Shown: positions 28,065 through 37,183, counted from the stretch's first letter. The stretch is 64,000 bases of DNA from Plebeiibacterium sediminum (GCF_026013605.1 NZ_JAPDPJ010000020.1:1-64000); one strand, 5' to 3'. The notes: generated by a model from the letters alone, not told the origin. Program-made: numbers and translations.

Positions 28065-31000
28065 TTATTGTAGAATTTGTGATTGAAAAAGAGGTTTAAA
28101 TAACAGATCAGAAATAATAAGTAATGTGTCTGAACTAATCATATCAGCATCATTAAAATACCCCTGCTCTATTTCTTTTGCGATATACAAATCGCAAAAT
28201 GATTGACCATATGGTATCTCACCTTCTTTTTTAATATCGTTAATTGCTTTTGTAATCAAGTCTTCCTTTTTATCCGGATTATTATAAATCCCCTGCGCTA
28301 ATTCTTTACCTGCCTTTGGTGTAAAAGGAATAATTTCCGTATGCCCTAACCTGAAATATCCAATCAATTGCCTAAGAAGATGCCTTGCTCCTGCTCCATC
28401 AATTAAAGTTTCAGGTATTTTAAAAGTCAGTTCACTCGATAAGTAATGAGTGGTTATGGCTTTATCTGATGCTGTTAAAAACAGATGTTTCAACCAGGCA
28501 TCGATGATATATTTAGCTTGACTATTACTTTTTGAAGCATTAAAAACTACATGATCAGTACCAAATAGATTAAAAATACTTCCCCGTAACGTTAGCCCAT
28601 TAAATTCAATTTCATGATAAAATGTAGATTGCTCTTTATTTGATGTAAGTTCTCTATACAAATCTCGTACTTCTTCAATTTCAATTTGTTGTTTATCCAA
28701 TTCTAAGTTAGCCATATTCCCTAAGGGTAACAGGCTATAACTCTTTCCTCGATGCAAATACTCCTGTATCCGTTCTTCATCGAGAGTAACCAAATCGAAT
28801 TTCAATTTCCACTCCTGAAGTTTATCCAGTTCAAAGGGTTCTGTTTCACTAAAAGAATGATCGTCATCGTTATAATAGATACTTAGGGTTTTATTGTAAA
28901 ACCATTTAAACGGCTCTTTAAAGAACTGAATTAAGCTATCAAGGTTTATTAAATCAAAATCTGTATCCGGAGTAAAAGATGTATCATGCCTCTTGATTTC
29001 ATTATTTGCTTCTCCTCCCAGGTAAGTATAGAACTTTGAATCTTGGCTATAATATTTATCACTAAAGCTGTGTAAAGGATGATTATAAATGATATGCTTA
29101 TTAATGCTTTCCTCTGTTAATCCCAACTTAAGATAATCCATTAATTCCTCCACAAGTAAAGATGGTGGTAACTCAGAATTATCCTGTGCACTCTTTCCGA
29201 TATAACTCAGGTACAGTTGTTTTCTGGCAGCCAGTAGTGTTTCCAGAAACAGGTATTTATCGTTATTTCGTACATTTCTATCTCCAATACATTCTTCAAA
29301 ACTCATCAAATCAAAACCTAATACCGCTTGCTTCCTAGGGAATATATCTCCATTCATACCTAACATAGCAATAATCTTATAGGGTATGGAACGGACAGGA
29401 AGTATAGGGCAAAAAGTAATCCCTCCACCTATATAACTCGGTTTTTTAATTTCATTTGACAACTCGCTTATATATGTTTTTCGAAAAACAGAGAAAGGAA
29501 TTTTATCTTTAAAATCATCTTTAATAAAATCAATGCTTTCAAGCGATTTTGATATCTGAGTATATTCTTCTTTACAGGAGTCATTAATTTCAAACAAGAC
29601 ATTGATTACATCTTTCGTCAAAAACTTCTTCCACTCAATTAAAGTTCGTGGTAAATGCAATCTTTCATGTATACTAAAAACTGTATCAACAAACGCCTTT
29701 AACCTAAACAAATCGTAAGCAGAATTTCCTTCAACATTATTGGGCAAATAATAGGTTTCATCATCCAGAACATAAGCCATGTCGCCTTTTATGGCGTAAC
29801 TCAATATTAATTTTGACAAACCGTGCTGCCAACTCATCAGATATGTATCATCATTTTTTCTTCCATTTTGTCCAAAGCGAATATTGGCTTGTTGTACCAG
29901 GGAAGTAAGACTTTCTATGTCTTCGATATCAAACTTAGCACGTATATATTTCGATTCTAGCAACTGAAATACAGCTTCGGTACTAAACTGATTTTGTCGC
30001 AAGGAAAGGAATTCTTCCAGAGCAATCAAAAGTGTATCCCCTTCTGAAAAAGCCTGTTCACTTATTCGATAGGGTAGCTTTACAGGACCATTATTAAATA
30101 CAGCTTTTATATATGGAGCATATTTCTCAGGCTCGGCTAATAAAACCACGATATCTTTTAATTGTAGATCAGAATTGTCCTGTATGGTTTTTAAAAGGTA
30201 ATTATATAATGATTCTACCTCCCGAACAGGTGTATACGATGAAGCTATTTGTAATGATGTGTCTTTACTATCAAAAGCAATACTTTTTATTCCTTCGTGA
30301 TGATTATGGCAAATATCCTGTTGGATTATTTCAAGAAGTGTTTTTCCTTTGGCCTTCTGATCTACAAGTTTTTGTACATCTACGCTTTTATCTTCAAATA
30401 ACATTGAGAATAAATGCTGACCTGTAGTTTTACAGCTTGCCAGTATATCATTACAATGTAATTCTTCTGAATCTGATAAATACCAATTGCTTTGGAGAGC
30501 CGGATCTATCAGGTAATAATGTAACGATATAATTTCAGCTAAATGATCGAATATTTCCTTATGAAATGGTGAAAGTACCGAAAGAGCAATAATTGATATT
30601 CTTTCATAGGTAGATTTTACCTTTTCAACAAAATTGTTGTCTTTGAACTTATTAAGTAACTGTTTCTTTAATTCAACCTGATCAATTGAATTATCCTTAA
30701 GCTGTTCTTTTAACTTTAACCAAAGCCAGGATTGCCATTGCTCATGCTGCTTAAAATTATCACTTGCATTACTTTCTTCAATCTCTGAATGTGATCCTAA
30801 ATTCCACTTTTCAATATAATCCGGTCGATAAACCATATACTGATCAAATAAGTCAGCTATTTTTGAGGCTAATTGCGACTGCTTAATAAGATCATCGTTA
30901 TAATATGATGCAATATGCGGAAATTCTGTTATAAAATTCTCATCTGACAAAAGGCTATAGATGGCCCACTGCATCTGTTGCCTTGAAAATTGATAATTCG

Positions 31001-31235
31001 GATGCAAGTCTGCTAATGAAAAAAGTCTACTGATAAGATCATCCGGTTTCAGGAAATTATAATTTGCAAAAACTCCTGTTTTAATTGCAATTTCACTGGT
31101 AATCATTTGTTGCATTCCTGGAGTTTGCGTAATGATTGTTTCGGGTTTAAAAGCATCGGTTTTATGCTTTATGTTGATAGAAAGCTTGTTTATTAGCTTT
31201 TCTATTTTATTTGATATATAGTATTTAACTGCCAC
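28065..31235 (-). CDS. recC: RecBCD exonuclease V, gamma subunit (RecC)
   Basis: This 1056-aa protein is a RecC homologue, an inactive helicase fold that splits the DNA and scans for Chi. The N-terminal TPGMQQMITSEIA segment and features such as KIIAMLGMNGDIFPRK and the DLMSFEECIGDRNVRNNDKYLFLE region are typical. There is no Walker A, as expected. The gene is directly upstream of recB with no gap. Its own upstream neighbour recD is about 900 bp away, across a repeat-filled gap, so recC may need its own promoter. Confidence 0.93.
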   Translation of the reverse strand: MAVKYYISNKIEKLINKLSINIKHKTDAFKPETIITQTPGMQQMITSEIAIKTGVFANYNFLKPDDLISRLFSLADLHPNYQFSRQQMQWAIYSLLSDENFITEFPHIASYYNDDLIKQSQLASKIADLFDQYMVYRPDYIEKWNLGSHSEIEESNASDNFKQHEQWQSWLWLKLKEQLKDNSIDQVELKKQLLNKFKDNNFVEKVKSTYERISIIALSVLSPFHKEIFDHLAEIISLHYYLIDPALQSNWYLSDSEELHCNDILASCKTTGQHLFSMLFEDKSVDVQKLVDQKAKGKTLLEIIQQDICHNHHEGIKSIAFDSKDTSLQIASSYTPVREVESLYNYLLKTIQDNSDLQLKDIVVLLAEPEKYAPYIKAVFNNGPVKLPYRISEQAFSEGDTLLIALEEFLSLRQNQFSTEAVFQLLESKYIRAKFDIEDIESLTSLVQQANIRFGQNGRKNDDTYLMSWQHGLSKLILSYAIKGDMAYVLDDETYYLPNNVEGNSAYDLFRLKAFVDTVFSIHERLHLPRTLIEWKKFLTKDVINVLFEINDSCKEEYTQISKSLESIDFIKDDFKDKIPFSVFRKTYISELSNEIKKPSYIGGGITFCPILPVRSIPYKIIAMLGMNGDIFPRKQAVLGFDLMSFEECIGDRNVRNNDKYLFLETLLAARKQLYLSYIGKSAQDNSELPPSLLVEELMDYLKLGLTEESINKHIIYNHPLHSFSDKYYSQDSKFYTYLGGEANNEIKRHDTSFTPDTDFDLINLDSLIQFFKEPFKWFYNKTLSIYYNDDDHSFSETEPFELDKLQEWKLKFDLVTLDEERIQEYLHRGKSYSLLPLGNMANLELDKQQIEIEEVRDLYRELTSNKEQSTFYHEIEFNGLTLRGSIFNLFGTDHVVFNASKSNSQAKYIIDAWLKHLFLTASDKAITTHYLSSELTFKIPETLIDGAGARHLLRQLIGYFRLGHTEIIPFTPKAGKELAQGIYNNPDKKEDLITKAINDIKKEGEIPYGQSFCDLYIAKEIEQGYFNDADMISSDTLLIISDLLFKPLFQSQILQ

Positions 31236-31342
31236 CTTGTTATTCGATTTTTAATTTCAATTTCTTAGTTGTTAACCTTTAGCTTCTTTACGCTGATGCA
31301 AGATGCAACCTTGTACCTTTATTTTATTAATAACTATACAAT

Positions 31343-31419
31343 AACCCTTTAACTCTATGCTCTAAACCCTACAACCTTTTACCCTTTTACCTTTCTACCT
31401 TATTTCCTTTTTCCTTTCT
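31343..31419. repeat. 7-bp-period pyrimidine tract 1
   Basis: Eleven consecutive heptamers can be laid out in strict register (AACCCTT, TAACTCT, ATGCTCT, AAACCCT, ACAACCT and so on). They are degenerate, but all are rich in C and T on the plus strand. It directly precedes the first structured element. Confidence 0.6.
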
Positions 31420-31420
31420 T

Positions 31421-31640
31421 CGCTAAAGCCGCTGGGCTCCTACTTTTTGCTACAGCTCAAAAAGTAGGCAAAAGAGCCGCCGGCCACACCTGCATCGCTC
31501 AAAAAACTACGGTGCTTACGTCGAAAGCGATGAAACTTGCCTTTCGTACCTCAAGACTTCAAACAACATCGCTTTTACCGACTTCAGCATCTTGTTTTTT
31601 GGCTCTCCAGCTGATGCCGGAAGAACCACTCGAGATTGAA
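31421..31640 (-). repeat. structured interspersed element, family 1, copy C
   Basis: Read on the minus strand, this 220-bp element has the same order of conserved boxes as the copies at 38219 and 49146 (CCAAAAAACAAG, then CCGTAGTTTTTTGAG, then a terminal hairpin). The stems differ in sequence but remain paired: AAAGCGATG (31524) with CATCGCTTT (31567), and CCTACTTTTTG (31439) with CAAAAAGTAGG (31458). No terminal inverted repeat is seen on this copy. Confidence 0.8.
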
Positions 31641-31703
31641 ACATTTGATTTATTCTAAATAATCTCTTTAAAAACCTATTGATCTATCGACCTGATGACC
31701 GTA

Positions 31704-31752
31704 TTTCTTGTTCCTTTCTCCCTGTTCCATTTTCCCTTTTCCCTTATTTCGC
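31704..31752. repeat. 7-bp-period pyrimidine tract 2
   Basis: Seven heptamers in register (TTTCTTG, TTCCTTT, CTCCCTG, TTCCATT, TTCCCTT twice, ATTTCGC). It abuts the second structured element in the same way as tract 1 abuts the first. Confidence 0.55.
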
Positions 31753-31971
31753 TCTAGCCGCTGGGCTCCTACTTTTCGCTACAGCTCGAAAAGTAGGCAA
31801 AAGAGCCGCCGGCTGCACCTGCATCGCTCAAAAAATCTACGGTGCTTACGTCGAAAGCGATGAAACTTGCCTTTCGTGCCTCAAGGCTTCAAACAACATC
31901 GCTTTTGCCGACTACAGCATCTTGTTTTTTGGCTCACCAGCTGATGCCGGAAGAACCACTCGAGACTGAAA
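31750..31971 (-). repeat. structured interspersed element, family 1, copy D
   Basis: A near-identical direct repeat of copy C, offset by about 329 bp. One stem shows a compensatory double change relative to copy C: CCTACTTTTCG (31768) pairs with CGAAAAGTAGG (31787), so a T-A pair has become C-G. This supports selection on, or gene conversion within, a folded structure. Confidence 0.8.
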
Positions 31972-32052
31972 GACTATTTCGTTATTGTTATATATTTACT
32001 TTTTTGCGCTGGTGCAAGATTGCATCTTGTACCTTTTAAACCTCTTAATCAT

Positions 32053-32143
32053 CTTGTTCCTTTCTCCATTCTCCTTTCTACCTGTTCCCGAAGCCCTTAA
32101 CACCCTGCTCTTCGCTCTTCGCTCTCAGCCCTATACTCCTTGC
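32053..32143. repeat. 7-bp-period pyrimidine tract 3, overlapping the recD stop
   Basis: Thirteen heptamers in strict register (CTTGTTC, CTTTCTC, CATTCTC, CTTTCTA, CCTGTTC ... TCTTCGC twice, TCTCAGC, CCTATAC, TCCTTGC). The last two units run over the recD stop codon at 32131-32133 into its final codons. Tract 4 behaves the same way at the symporter gene end. Confidence 0.6.
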
Positions 32144-33957
32144 AACAACCTATCCGTTATCCCCGAAGCACGTTCAACCATCCGTTCCGTACCATTAATC
32201 AATACTTCTGTTGAAGAAAAGATAACAGCACTTTTTTTAGCCCTTGTAATACCGGTATATATTAATTCGCGGGTTAATAATGGTGAATTATCATCGTTGG
32301 GTAATACAATTCCAACGTGTGTAAATTCTGAACCCTGACTTTTATGTATGGTCATGGCAAAAACCGTATCATAAGCATTTAAATAGCCAGTATGTATACT
32401 CTTGATTCCATATTCAGGATCTTCGAACCATGCTTTTAATTTACCTTTCTCATCTTTACGAATAATACCAATATCGCCATTAAACAATCCTAAATTATAA
32501 TCATTTTGTGTGATCATGATGGGTTGATGCTCATAAAACAGATTCCTGGCCTGAATCAAACCTTTATTATTCAAATAGCCTTCTATAAGTTGATTGTATT
32601 GATTCACACCATAATCCCCCTGGCGTACAGCACATAAAAACCTGACGTTATTTAGTTTTTGTAAAGCCTTTTTGATATCCGGCTCTGTAATGTATGCCTT
32701 GTAATGATCAATTAGAGTATATAATTCATCTGATTTATAGTTATTGCAGACTTGCACATATTCACTATCTGCAGGAACTGAAGCAGTAATCATTTCTTCA
32801 TTAAGCACACCATTAATAACAGCTTTACTAAACTTACCAATACCTTCGGTACTTTTAAATCGGTGGCTACGTTTTAACTCAACGATATGCTCCTGCAGAA
32901 TATTGCCAGTCCCCTCTTTTAGTACAAATGATGAATGTATTTTTGCCTGTTCTTCTTCAGTAAACTGATTGATCCAATCTGCATTTTCCTTTGTAATATG
33001 GTTCATGCATTGTTTTTGTGTCAGACAAATATCACCCAATATACTTCCTGCCTCAACCGAGGCCAGCTGATCTTTATCTCCCAACAAAATTATACGCGAC
33101 TCTGGTTTTACTGCTGATAAAAGTTTTGCCATTAACGAAGAACCAATCATACTGGACTCATCAACTATTAATACATCAAAGTTTAAAGGATTATCGCTGT
33201 TGTGCCTGAAGTATGGTGAATCCTTAACATAGCCTAGTAATCGATGAATGGTAGCTGCATCTATGGTATCGAACTTCTCTTTTACATCCTCGTTTATGGA
33301 TAAAAAATTACGGGCGTTATTTAATGATTCTTTCATTCGGGCAGCAGCTTTACCAGTTGGTGCTGCTAACGCCACTTTATATTTGGGATTTAAAGTATAA
33401 AGCACGGCCAATATCTTAGCAACAGTAGTGGTTTTACCAGTTCCCGGTCCCCCGGTTATAATGGAAAAATTACTTAGCAAAGCGATTAATGCTGCTACCA
33501 ATTGCCAGTTTGTATTTTCTTCAATACTCAAATCCTTATTGATGGTATGCGTATTAAAAAGTTCCTGAATAAAGTTTTTATGCTTATTTAATAAGGCTAT
33601 TCGATTTTCTTTTTCTTTTGTACCTTGCCCGATTAGTCGCTTTATGGAATCAATAATCTCGGTTTCGTAACTGAAATAGCGGTGCAAGTACAATTTATCA
33701 TTATACAACACAAAGGGTTGAATATTGCTATCATCGCAAGCTACTAAGTCACTATTATGTAATACTTTTTTATCAATGGTTTGCGTAAACTCATTGCGTT
33801 CCTGCCCAGTTTCTTCAACCTGTTTATTGTATTGATCAACATCTACACAGGTATGCCCCTCTGCAAGTTTTTGCGAAACAACATAAGCGGCTTGTTGTAA
33901 TTTTTCATCATTAAAGAACCTGGCAAATTCTTTATGAATATCTATATTTTGTGACAT
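32131..33957 (-). CDS. recD: RecBCD exonuclease V, alpha subunit (RecD)
   Basis: This 608-aa protein is a RecD superfamily I helicase of the same length as E. coli RecD. Walker A is GGPGTGKTTTVAKI (about 168-181), Walker B is IVDESSMIGSSLMAK, and the C-terminal motifs are AMTIHKSQGSEFTHV and IYTGITRAKK. RecD is the 5'-3' motor of RecBCD and licenses its nuclease activity. It is transcribed in the same direction as recC and recB, but a 895-bp repeat region separates them. The recD 3' end itself lies inside a 7-bp-period tract. Confidence 0.95.
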   Translation of the reverse strand: MSQNIDIHKEFARFFNDEKLQQAAYVVSQKLAEGHTCVDVDQYNKQVEETGQERNEFTQTIDKKVLHNSDLVACDDSNIQPFVLYNDKLYLHRYFSYETEIIDSIKRLIGQGTKEKENRIALLNKHKNFIQELFNTHTINKDLSIEENTNWQLVAALIALLSNFSIITGGPGTGKTTTVAKILAVLYTLNPKYKVALAAPTGKAAARMKESLNNARNFLSINEDVKEKFDTIDAATIHRLLGYVKDSPYFRHNSDNPLNFDVLIVDESSMIGSSLMAKLLSAVKPESRIILLGDKDQLASVEAGSILGDICLTQKQCMNHITKENADWINQFTEEEQAKIHSSFVLKEGTGNILQEHIVELKRSHRFKSTEGIGKFSKAVINGVLNEEMITASVPADSEYVQVCNNYKSDELYTLIDHYKAYITEPDIKKALQKLNNVRFLCAVRQGDYGVNQYNQLIEGYLNNKGLIQARNLFYEHQPIMITQNDYNLGLFNGDIGIIRKDEKGKLKAWFEDPEYGIKSIHTGYLNAYDTVFAMTIHKSQGSEFTHVGIVLPNDDNSPLLTRELIYTGITRAKKSAVIFSSTEVLINGTERMVERASGITDRLLQGV

Positions 33958-34183
33958 TTAGGTTAAATTTTTCTCATCGTTTATGTGATGATTTGTAAGG
34001 ATTGATGATCTTCCTGACATTTATAATTTACTTAATCCATTATTAGTACTTGGTTAATATGTTTTATTAATCATCATTCTCTTTAAATTCAAATCTACAA
34101 TACACTCTCTACATGATTATTTGCTTCGTGTTAACTTCCAATCCTTTCGTTATTTCCCAGCGATTAGTCCTAACTTGTATTAA

Positions 34184-34294
34184 TTAATCTTCTTCAAAGA
34201 AGTTATTATCTAGCTCTTTCACTTCATAAACAGTCTTTACTTGAACTCCCACATTAAATTGATGCATTAGGTCAACTAATTTTGTAATCTTCAT
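34184..34294 (-). CDS. possible 36-aa small protein
   Basis: An ATG frame of 36 codons reads MKITKLVDLMHQFNVGV, then a charged acidic tail ending NNFFEED. It has a plausible amphipathic start and acidic end. There is no clear ribosome-binding site, but many Bacteroidota genes lack one. It could be a real small ORF, a gene fragment or chance. Confidence 0.3.
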   Translation of the reverse strand: MKITKLVDLMHQFNVGVQVKTVYEVKELDNNFFEED

Positions 34295-34557
34295 TATTAC
34301 TATTTTTTGTACTAATAATTGGTAAAGTATCTATTAATTCTTGCGTTATTCAAAACAAACAATCCGAATATACTTCATAATTTTTCAAAGGTTTCGTATT
34401 TATATTGCATAATTAATCTAAATAGGCCAAGTAATTATTTACAATGATAAATAGCGTATCTGCATAGATTAAAATAGAGACGTATACTAAGTTTTCTATT
34501 TCCTAAACTTGATTCTATGTTGATTAATGGTTACTACAAATAAAACATACACATAAG

Positions 34558-34604
34558 TCAAAATATGTCAGACATACCTGTCATATTGCGAAAAAATACT
34601 TTTA
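34558..34604. promoter_or_regulatory. candidate WYL operator box upstream of the 242-aa gene
   Basis: TCAAAATATGTCAGACAT (34558-34575) repeats the box found at 18596, and GAAAAAATACTTTTA follows at 34590-34604, matching GAAAAATACTTTTA after the 18596 box. A second TGTCAT half-like site lies between them. The element is about 240-290 bp upstream of the gene at 34845. Confidence 0.45.
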
Positions 34605-34844
34605 GAGAAACCTTATTGAACTACTTAATATTTTCATTGTACAAAAACTTTTAATACCACATACAATATTCTCATAATCCTCTCGTTTATAATCCTGTTG
34701 ACGGTTAATTGTTGCAAAATAATTAGCCAAAACAATCTTTAAAAATCAATAACCTTGTGGCTATAATGCTACACTATGAGTACTTTTCTTCATTAAAAAG
34801 TAATAGTCATAAGGTTAATTTATTAACTAAATAAATTTAACATC

Positions 34845-35573
34845 ATGGGAAATAAAGAATCTTATGACCAAATGCTCGAAGCAGCAAAAAGCTTAACTCA
34901 AGATCAAATTAAAAAGCCTTTGATTCCGGTTGGCACCTACATTCAGGAAGCTGAAGACTTATTTGTATGGAGCGCCAAAGACAAAGATCAATTGATGAAC
35001 GCCGGTATTACAGAAAGTGTATTCGAAAATTTAAATATCTGTGCAGCTGCTCTACGTCATGCACAGAGTTTATGGAACGAAGAAAAGAAAAGCAGAGAGG
35101 AAGCAGAGCAACAATGGCTTGATGAATCGCCCAAAGCATTTGAGTTTAGAGATGATTTGTTACATGCATTCCGCTATGCATACCGTAATACTCCAGCCTT
35201 ATTAGCTAATGTTGCCGCCATTGCCGAAGGTGATGATATACCTGATATGATTCAGGATTTAAATGACCTGGCTGTTTTGGGACAAAACAACATTGAACCA
35301 TTGAAAAAAATTGGATTTGCTGAAGATAAATTAGGCAGTGCAGCCGAGTTATCGGCAAAAATGGCCGATATCAGAGCTCTGGCCAATGGTGATAAATATG
35401 AATCCAGCGAAACATTAGATATTAGAAACAGAATATATAGCCTGTTAAAACAAAACATGGATGAAATTAATAACTGTGGCAAGTATCTATTCTGGAAAGA
35501 TCCTAACAGAATAAAGGGGTATAGAAGTCAATATATGAAACGAAAGAATGAAAGCTATCGTAACAATAACTAA
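34845..35573 (+). CDS. hypothetical helical protein, 242 aa
   Basis: I do not recognise a named family. The protein is cytoplasmic-looking, with no signal peptide or membrane segment, acidic in its N-terminal two thirds and basic at the C-terminus (RIKGYRSQYMKRKNESYR). It looks all-helical, with a conserved-looking core such as AEDLFVWSAKDKDQLMNAG and LNICAAALRHAQSLWNEE. It is a single-gene unit ended by a strong terminator and followed by the 21-bp repeat array. The upstream box suggests shared regulation with the WYL locus. Confidence 0.7.
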   Translation: MGNKESYDQMLEAAKSLTQDQIKKPLIPVGTYIQEAEDLFVWSAKDKDQLMNAGITESVFENLNICAAALRHAQSLWNEEKKSREEAEQQWLDESPKAFEFRDDLLHAFRYAYRNTPALLANVAAIAEGDDIPDMIQDLNDLAVLGQNNIEPLKKIGFAEDKLGSAAELSAKMADIRALANGDKYESSETLDIRNRIYSLLKQNMDEINNCGKYLFWKDPNRIKGYRSQYMKRKNESYRNNN

Positions 35574-35600
35574 CACAACACCCTTTATAGTATAAAATTA

Positions 35601-35638
35601 AACCTCATAAAAATAGATTCTTTTATGAGGTTTTTTAT
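35601..35638 (+). terminator. Rho-independent terminator after the 242-aa gene
   Basis: AACCTCATAAAA pairs with TTTTATGAGG across an 8-nt loop, and a TTTTTT run follows. It is a classic intrinsic terminator about 30 bp after the stop codon. Confidence 0.88.
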
Positions 35639-35894
35639 TGAAAAAAGCGCTGCAACCCGCGAAAGGACAGGCTTCCCCCTGAAAGGATGGACTCCAGACT
35701 GAAAGGACAGGCTCCCCCTTGAGACAAGGGTAATAATTATTGAGAAACCCACATTCCATATTGAGAAATACGTGCTCACACCTGAGAAAATCAAGCTTCC
35801 TGGTGAGCTTTATAGCTTAAATATTGAGAAAATTACATTTTACATTGAGAAAACCATCATAAATATTGATCAAATGGTATTATCTGTTGAACTA
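35637..35894. repeat. 21-bp phased degenerate tandem array, 13 units
   Basis: A motif close to ATTGAGAAA recurs with the conserved G at 35640, 35661, 35681, 35701, 35721, 35742, 35763, 35784, 35805, 35826, 35847, 35868 and 35889. Steps are 21, 20, 20, 20, 21 and then 21 eight times in a row, while the 12 bases between motifs vary freely. The first units read GAAAGGACAGGCT and are GC-richer. In the last nine units the plus strand is open as a 7-residue pattern (I-E-K then four variable residues) from about 35703 to TAA at 35928, but there is no start codon. Confidence 0.8.
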
Positions 35895-36188
35895 ATAATA
35901 CAAAATTGTAAAATTTTCAAATCTTCTTAATCTGTTTACTTTTTATGGTTTTTAGCCTGAGTATAAATATTGCATATATTCCCATGGCGATGCCATGGGC
36001 TGTGATGATTAAGACCTTAAGCCTGAATTTTGACTATACTTAATACGCAATACGTACTCTAATAAACCTAGCTATTAAGGGAAAATGAAAGGATGAAGAG
36101 GGAAGTAAATTAGATGAAAAAATCATAGATGAAAAAATAAAAATATTATTCATCTATGACATTTAAAAAAAACTATTCTTTCAAAATA
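35895..36188. other. intergenic stretch with a perfect hairpin and terminator
   Basis: CCCATGGCGATGCCATGGG at 35981-35999 is a perfect 8-bp hairpin with a 3-nt loop. The minus-strand terminator at 36115-36161 follows. No gene is seen. Confidence 0.5.
36115..36161 (-). terminator. terminator after the 261-aa gene
   Basis: On the minus strand the stem arms TCATAGATGAA and TTCATCTATGA are followed by a T run. It sits 28 bp beyond the stop of the gene at 36189. Confidence 0.7.
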
Positions 36189-36974
36189 TTACTGTAACAA
36201 TATTCCTTCAAAATGCTTTTCTGCAGCTCCTGTAGAAAGTTGTTTAGCTATTTGTGTACAATAATTAAAATATTTTTGAGCTTCTGGCTTTGGCATATTA
36301 TCTGTTCCGGGATAACACAAAGCAATGTATACCACTTTTCGTTCCATCAAAAGCGCCATTCTTGAAACAAACTTTTTGGCAATTTGATCAGCCCTATGAG
36401 CATCTAGTTCTATAACAACAATGTAATCTGATGTTTTAGAAACACCCATTATATCAACCCTATCTTTATATTTATCTGAAATATGACATTCAATATCCCA
36501 TTCATACATTGGTAATAAACTTTTTAAATATTCAATAACCTCTAATTGAAGTACATTAACATCAGCATGCTTTTTTATATCATAATTAAAGTTTATTACT
36601 TTATTGTATACATCAGATAGTATATTATTGTCTTTGGGAACATCTGATTTATTATTAGTATCTAGCGAATTAGTATTTATATAATCACTATAAAAATCGA
36701 CGTACAACCTTACAGCTTGTTTTAATGTTGCTGAACCAGTTCGTAGATTCCCATTTATTACGACTGGGTGTTTTGGAATTGAATTAGATCTTTCGTCTTC
36801 TGTTGTATAAGTAAGTTCTTCTATAATCGTTTTACAATTATCCTTTTTTATATGAATGTCCAAGTCGTTATAGAATTTCTCAACATTTAAACAGTTTGAA
36901 ATTCGATTTCCTACAGTTGTTGGTGAATCTGGATATTTATATTCCAACCATTTTTTAAATTCTTCTTTTTTCAT
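36189..36974 (-). CDS. unknown protein with a possible PD-(D/E)XK-like nuclease end, 261 aa
   Basis: The N-terminal half (1-100) has a pattern I associate with nuclease-linked Bacteroidota proteins: FKKWLEYKYPDSPTTVGNRISNC, a KFYNDLD box, KHPVVINGN and GSATLKQAVRLYVDFY. The C-terminal half has a beta-strand pattern with RVDIMG (Asp174) and YIVVIELDAHRADQIAKK (Glu189, Asp191, Lys200). This resembles a PD-(D/E)XK core, but the Lys two residues after the Glu is replaced by Asp. It could be an inactive or variant restriction-type nuclease, and the assignment is tentative. It is a lone minus-strand gene with its own terminator. Confidence 0.6.
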   Translation of the reverse strand: MKKEEFKKWLEYKYPDSPTTVGNRISNCLNVEKFYNDLDIHIKKDNCKTIIEELTYTTEDERSNSIPKHPVVINGNLRTGSATLKQAVRLYVDFYSDYINTNSLDTNNKSDVPKDNNILSDVYNKVINFNYDIKKHADVNVLQLEVIEYLKSLLPMYEWDIECHISDKYKDRVDIMGVSKTSDYIVVIELDAHRADQIAKKFVSRMALLMERKVVYIALCYPGTDNMPKPEAQKYFNYCTQIAKQLSTGAAEKHFEGILLQ

Positions 36975-37183
36975 TTAATTACATTTTTTAGTTGTACCTC
37001 TCCCTATCCAATGTCCCTTTGGGCAATAAAACCTGCACCTGATTAACTCCATGAAATGTGAGTTCCTGTTGTATCATAGATGAAGAGCCTGCATAAGAAA
37101 AAGGTGGTATATTTTTTCTTCTAAAATAAATTTAAGTCATAAAAACTTTAGCAATGCACAGTTTTAATCCATTGCATGTAAAT

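Larger units (their letters stand above)
31236..32130. other. repeat-filled gap between recD and recC
   Basis: The 895-bp gap carries no convincing gene. It is built from two near-identical copies of a structured element (31421-31640 and 31750-31971), three 7-bp-period pyrimidine tracts (31343-31419, 31704-31752, 32053-32143) and two copies of a small hairpin of the form GCAAGATGCAACCTTGTACC (about 31295 and 32012). Open frames in this stretch are shadows of the repeats. The gap interrupts what would otherwise be a continuous recD-recC-recB operon. Confidence 0.8.
33958..34844. other. gene-poor stretch upstream of recD and the 242-aa gene
   Basis: This 887-bp AT-rich divergent region should hold the recD promoter and the promoter of the gene at 34845. 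The only items I can point to are a 36-codon open frame (34184-34294, minus) and the box at 34558-34604. Confidence 0.6.

Noticed and set aside
31679-32338. Three overlapping open frames in the recD-recC gap
   Set aside because: They lie inside the structured elements and heptamer tracts, overlap the recD 3' end on the other strand and match no protein pattern.
35585-35794. 69-codon minus-strand open frame across the 21-bp array
   Set aside because: It only follows the array, changes register where steps are 20 bp, and overlaps a strong terminator, so it is a shadow of the repeat.
35637-35894. Possible CRISPR array
   Set aside because: Motifs are only about 9 bp, degenerate and too close together, with no repeat of 23-40 bp and no cas genes.
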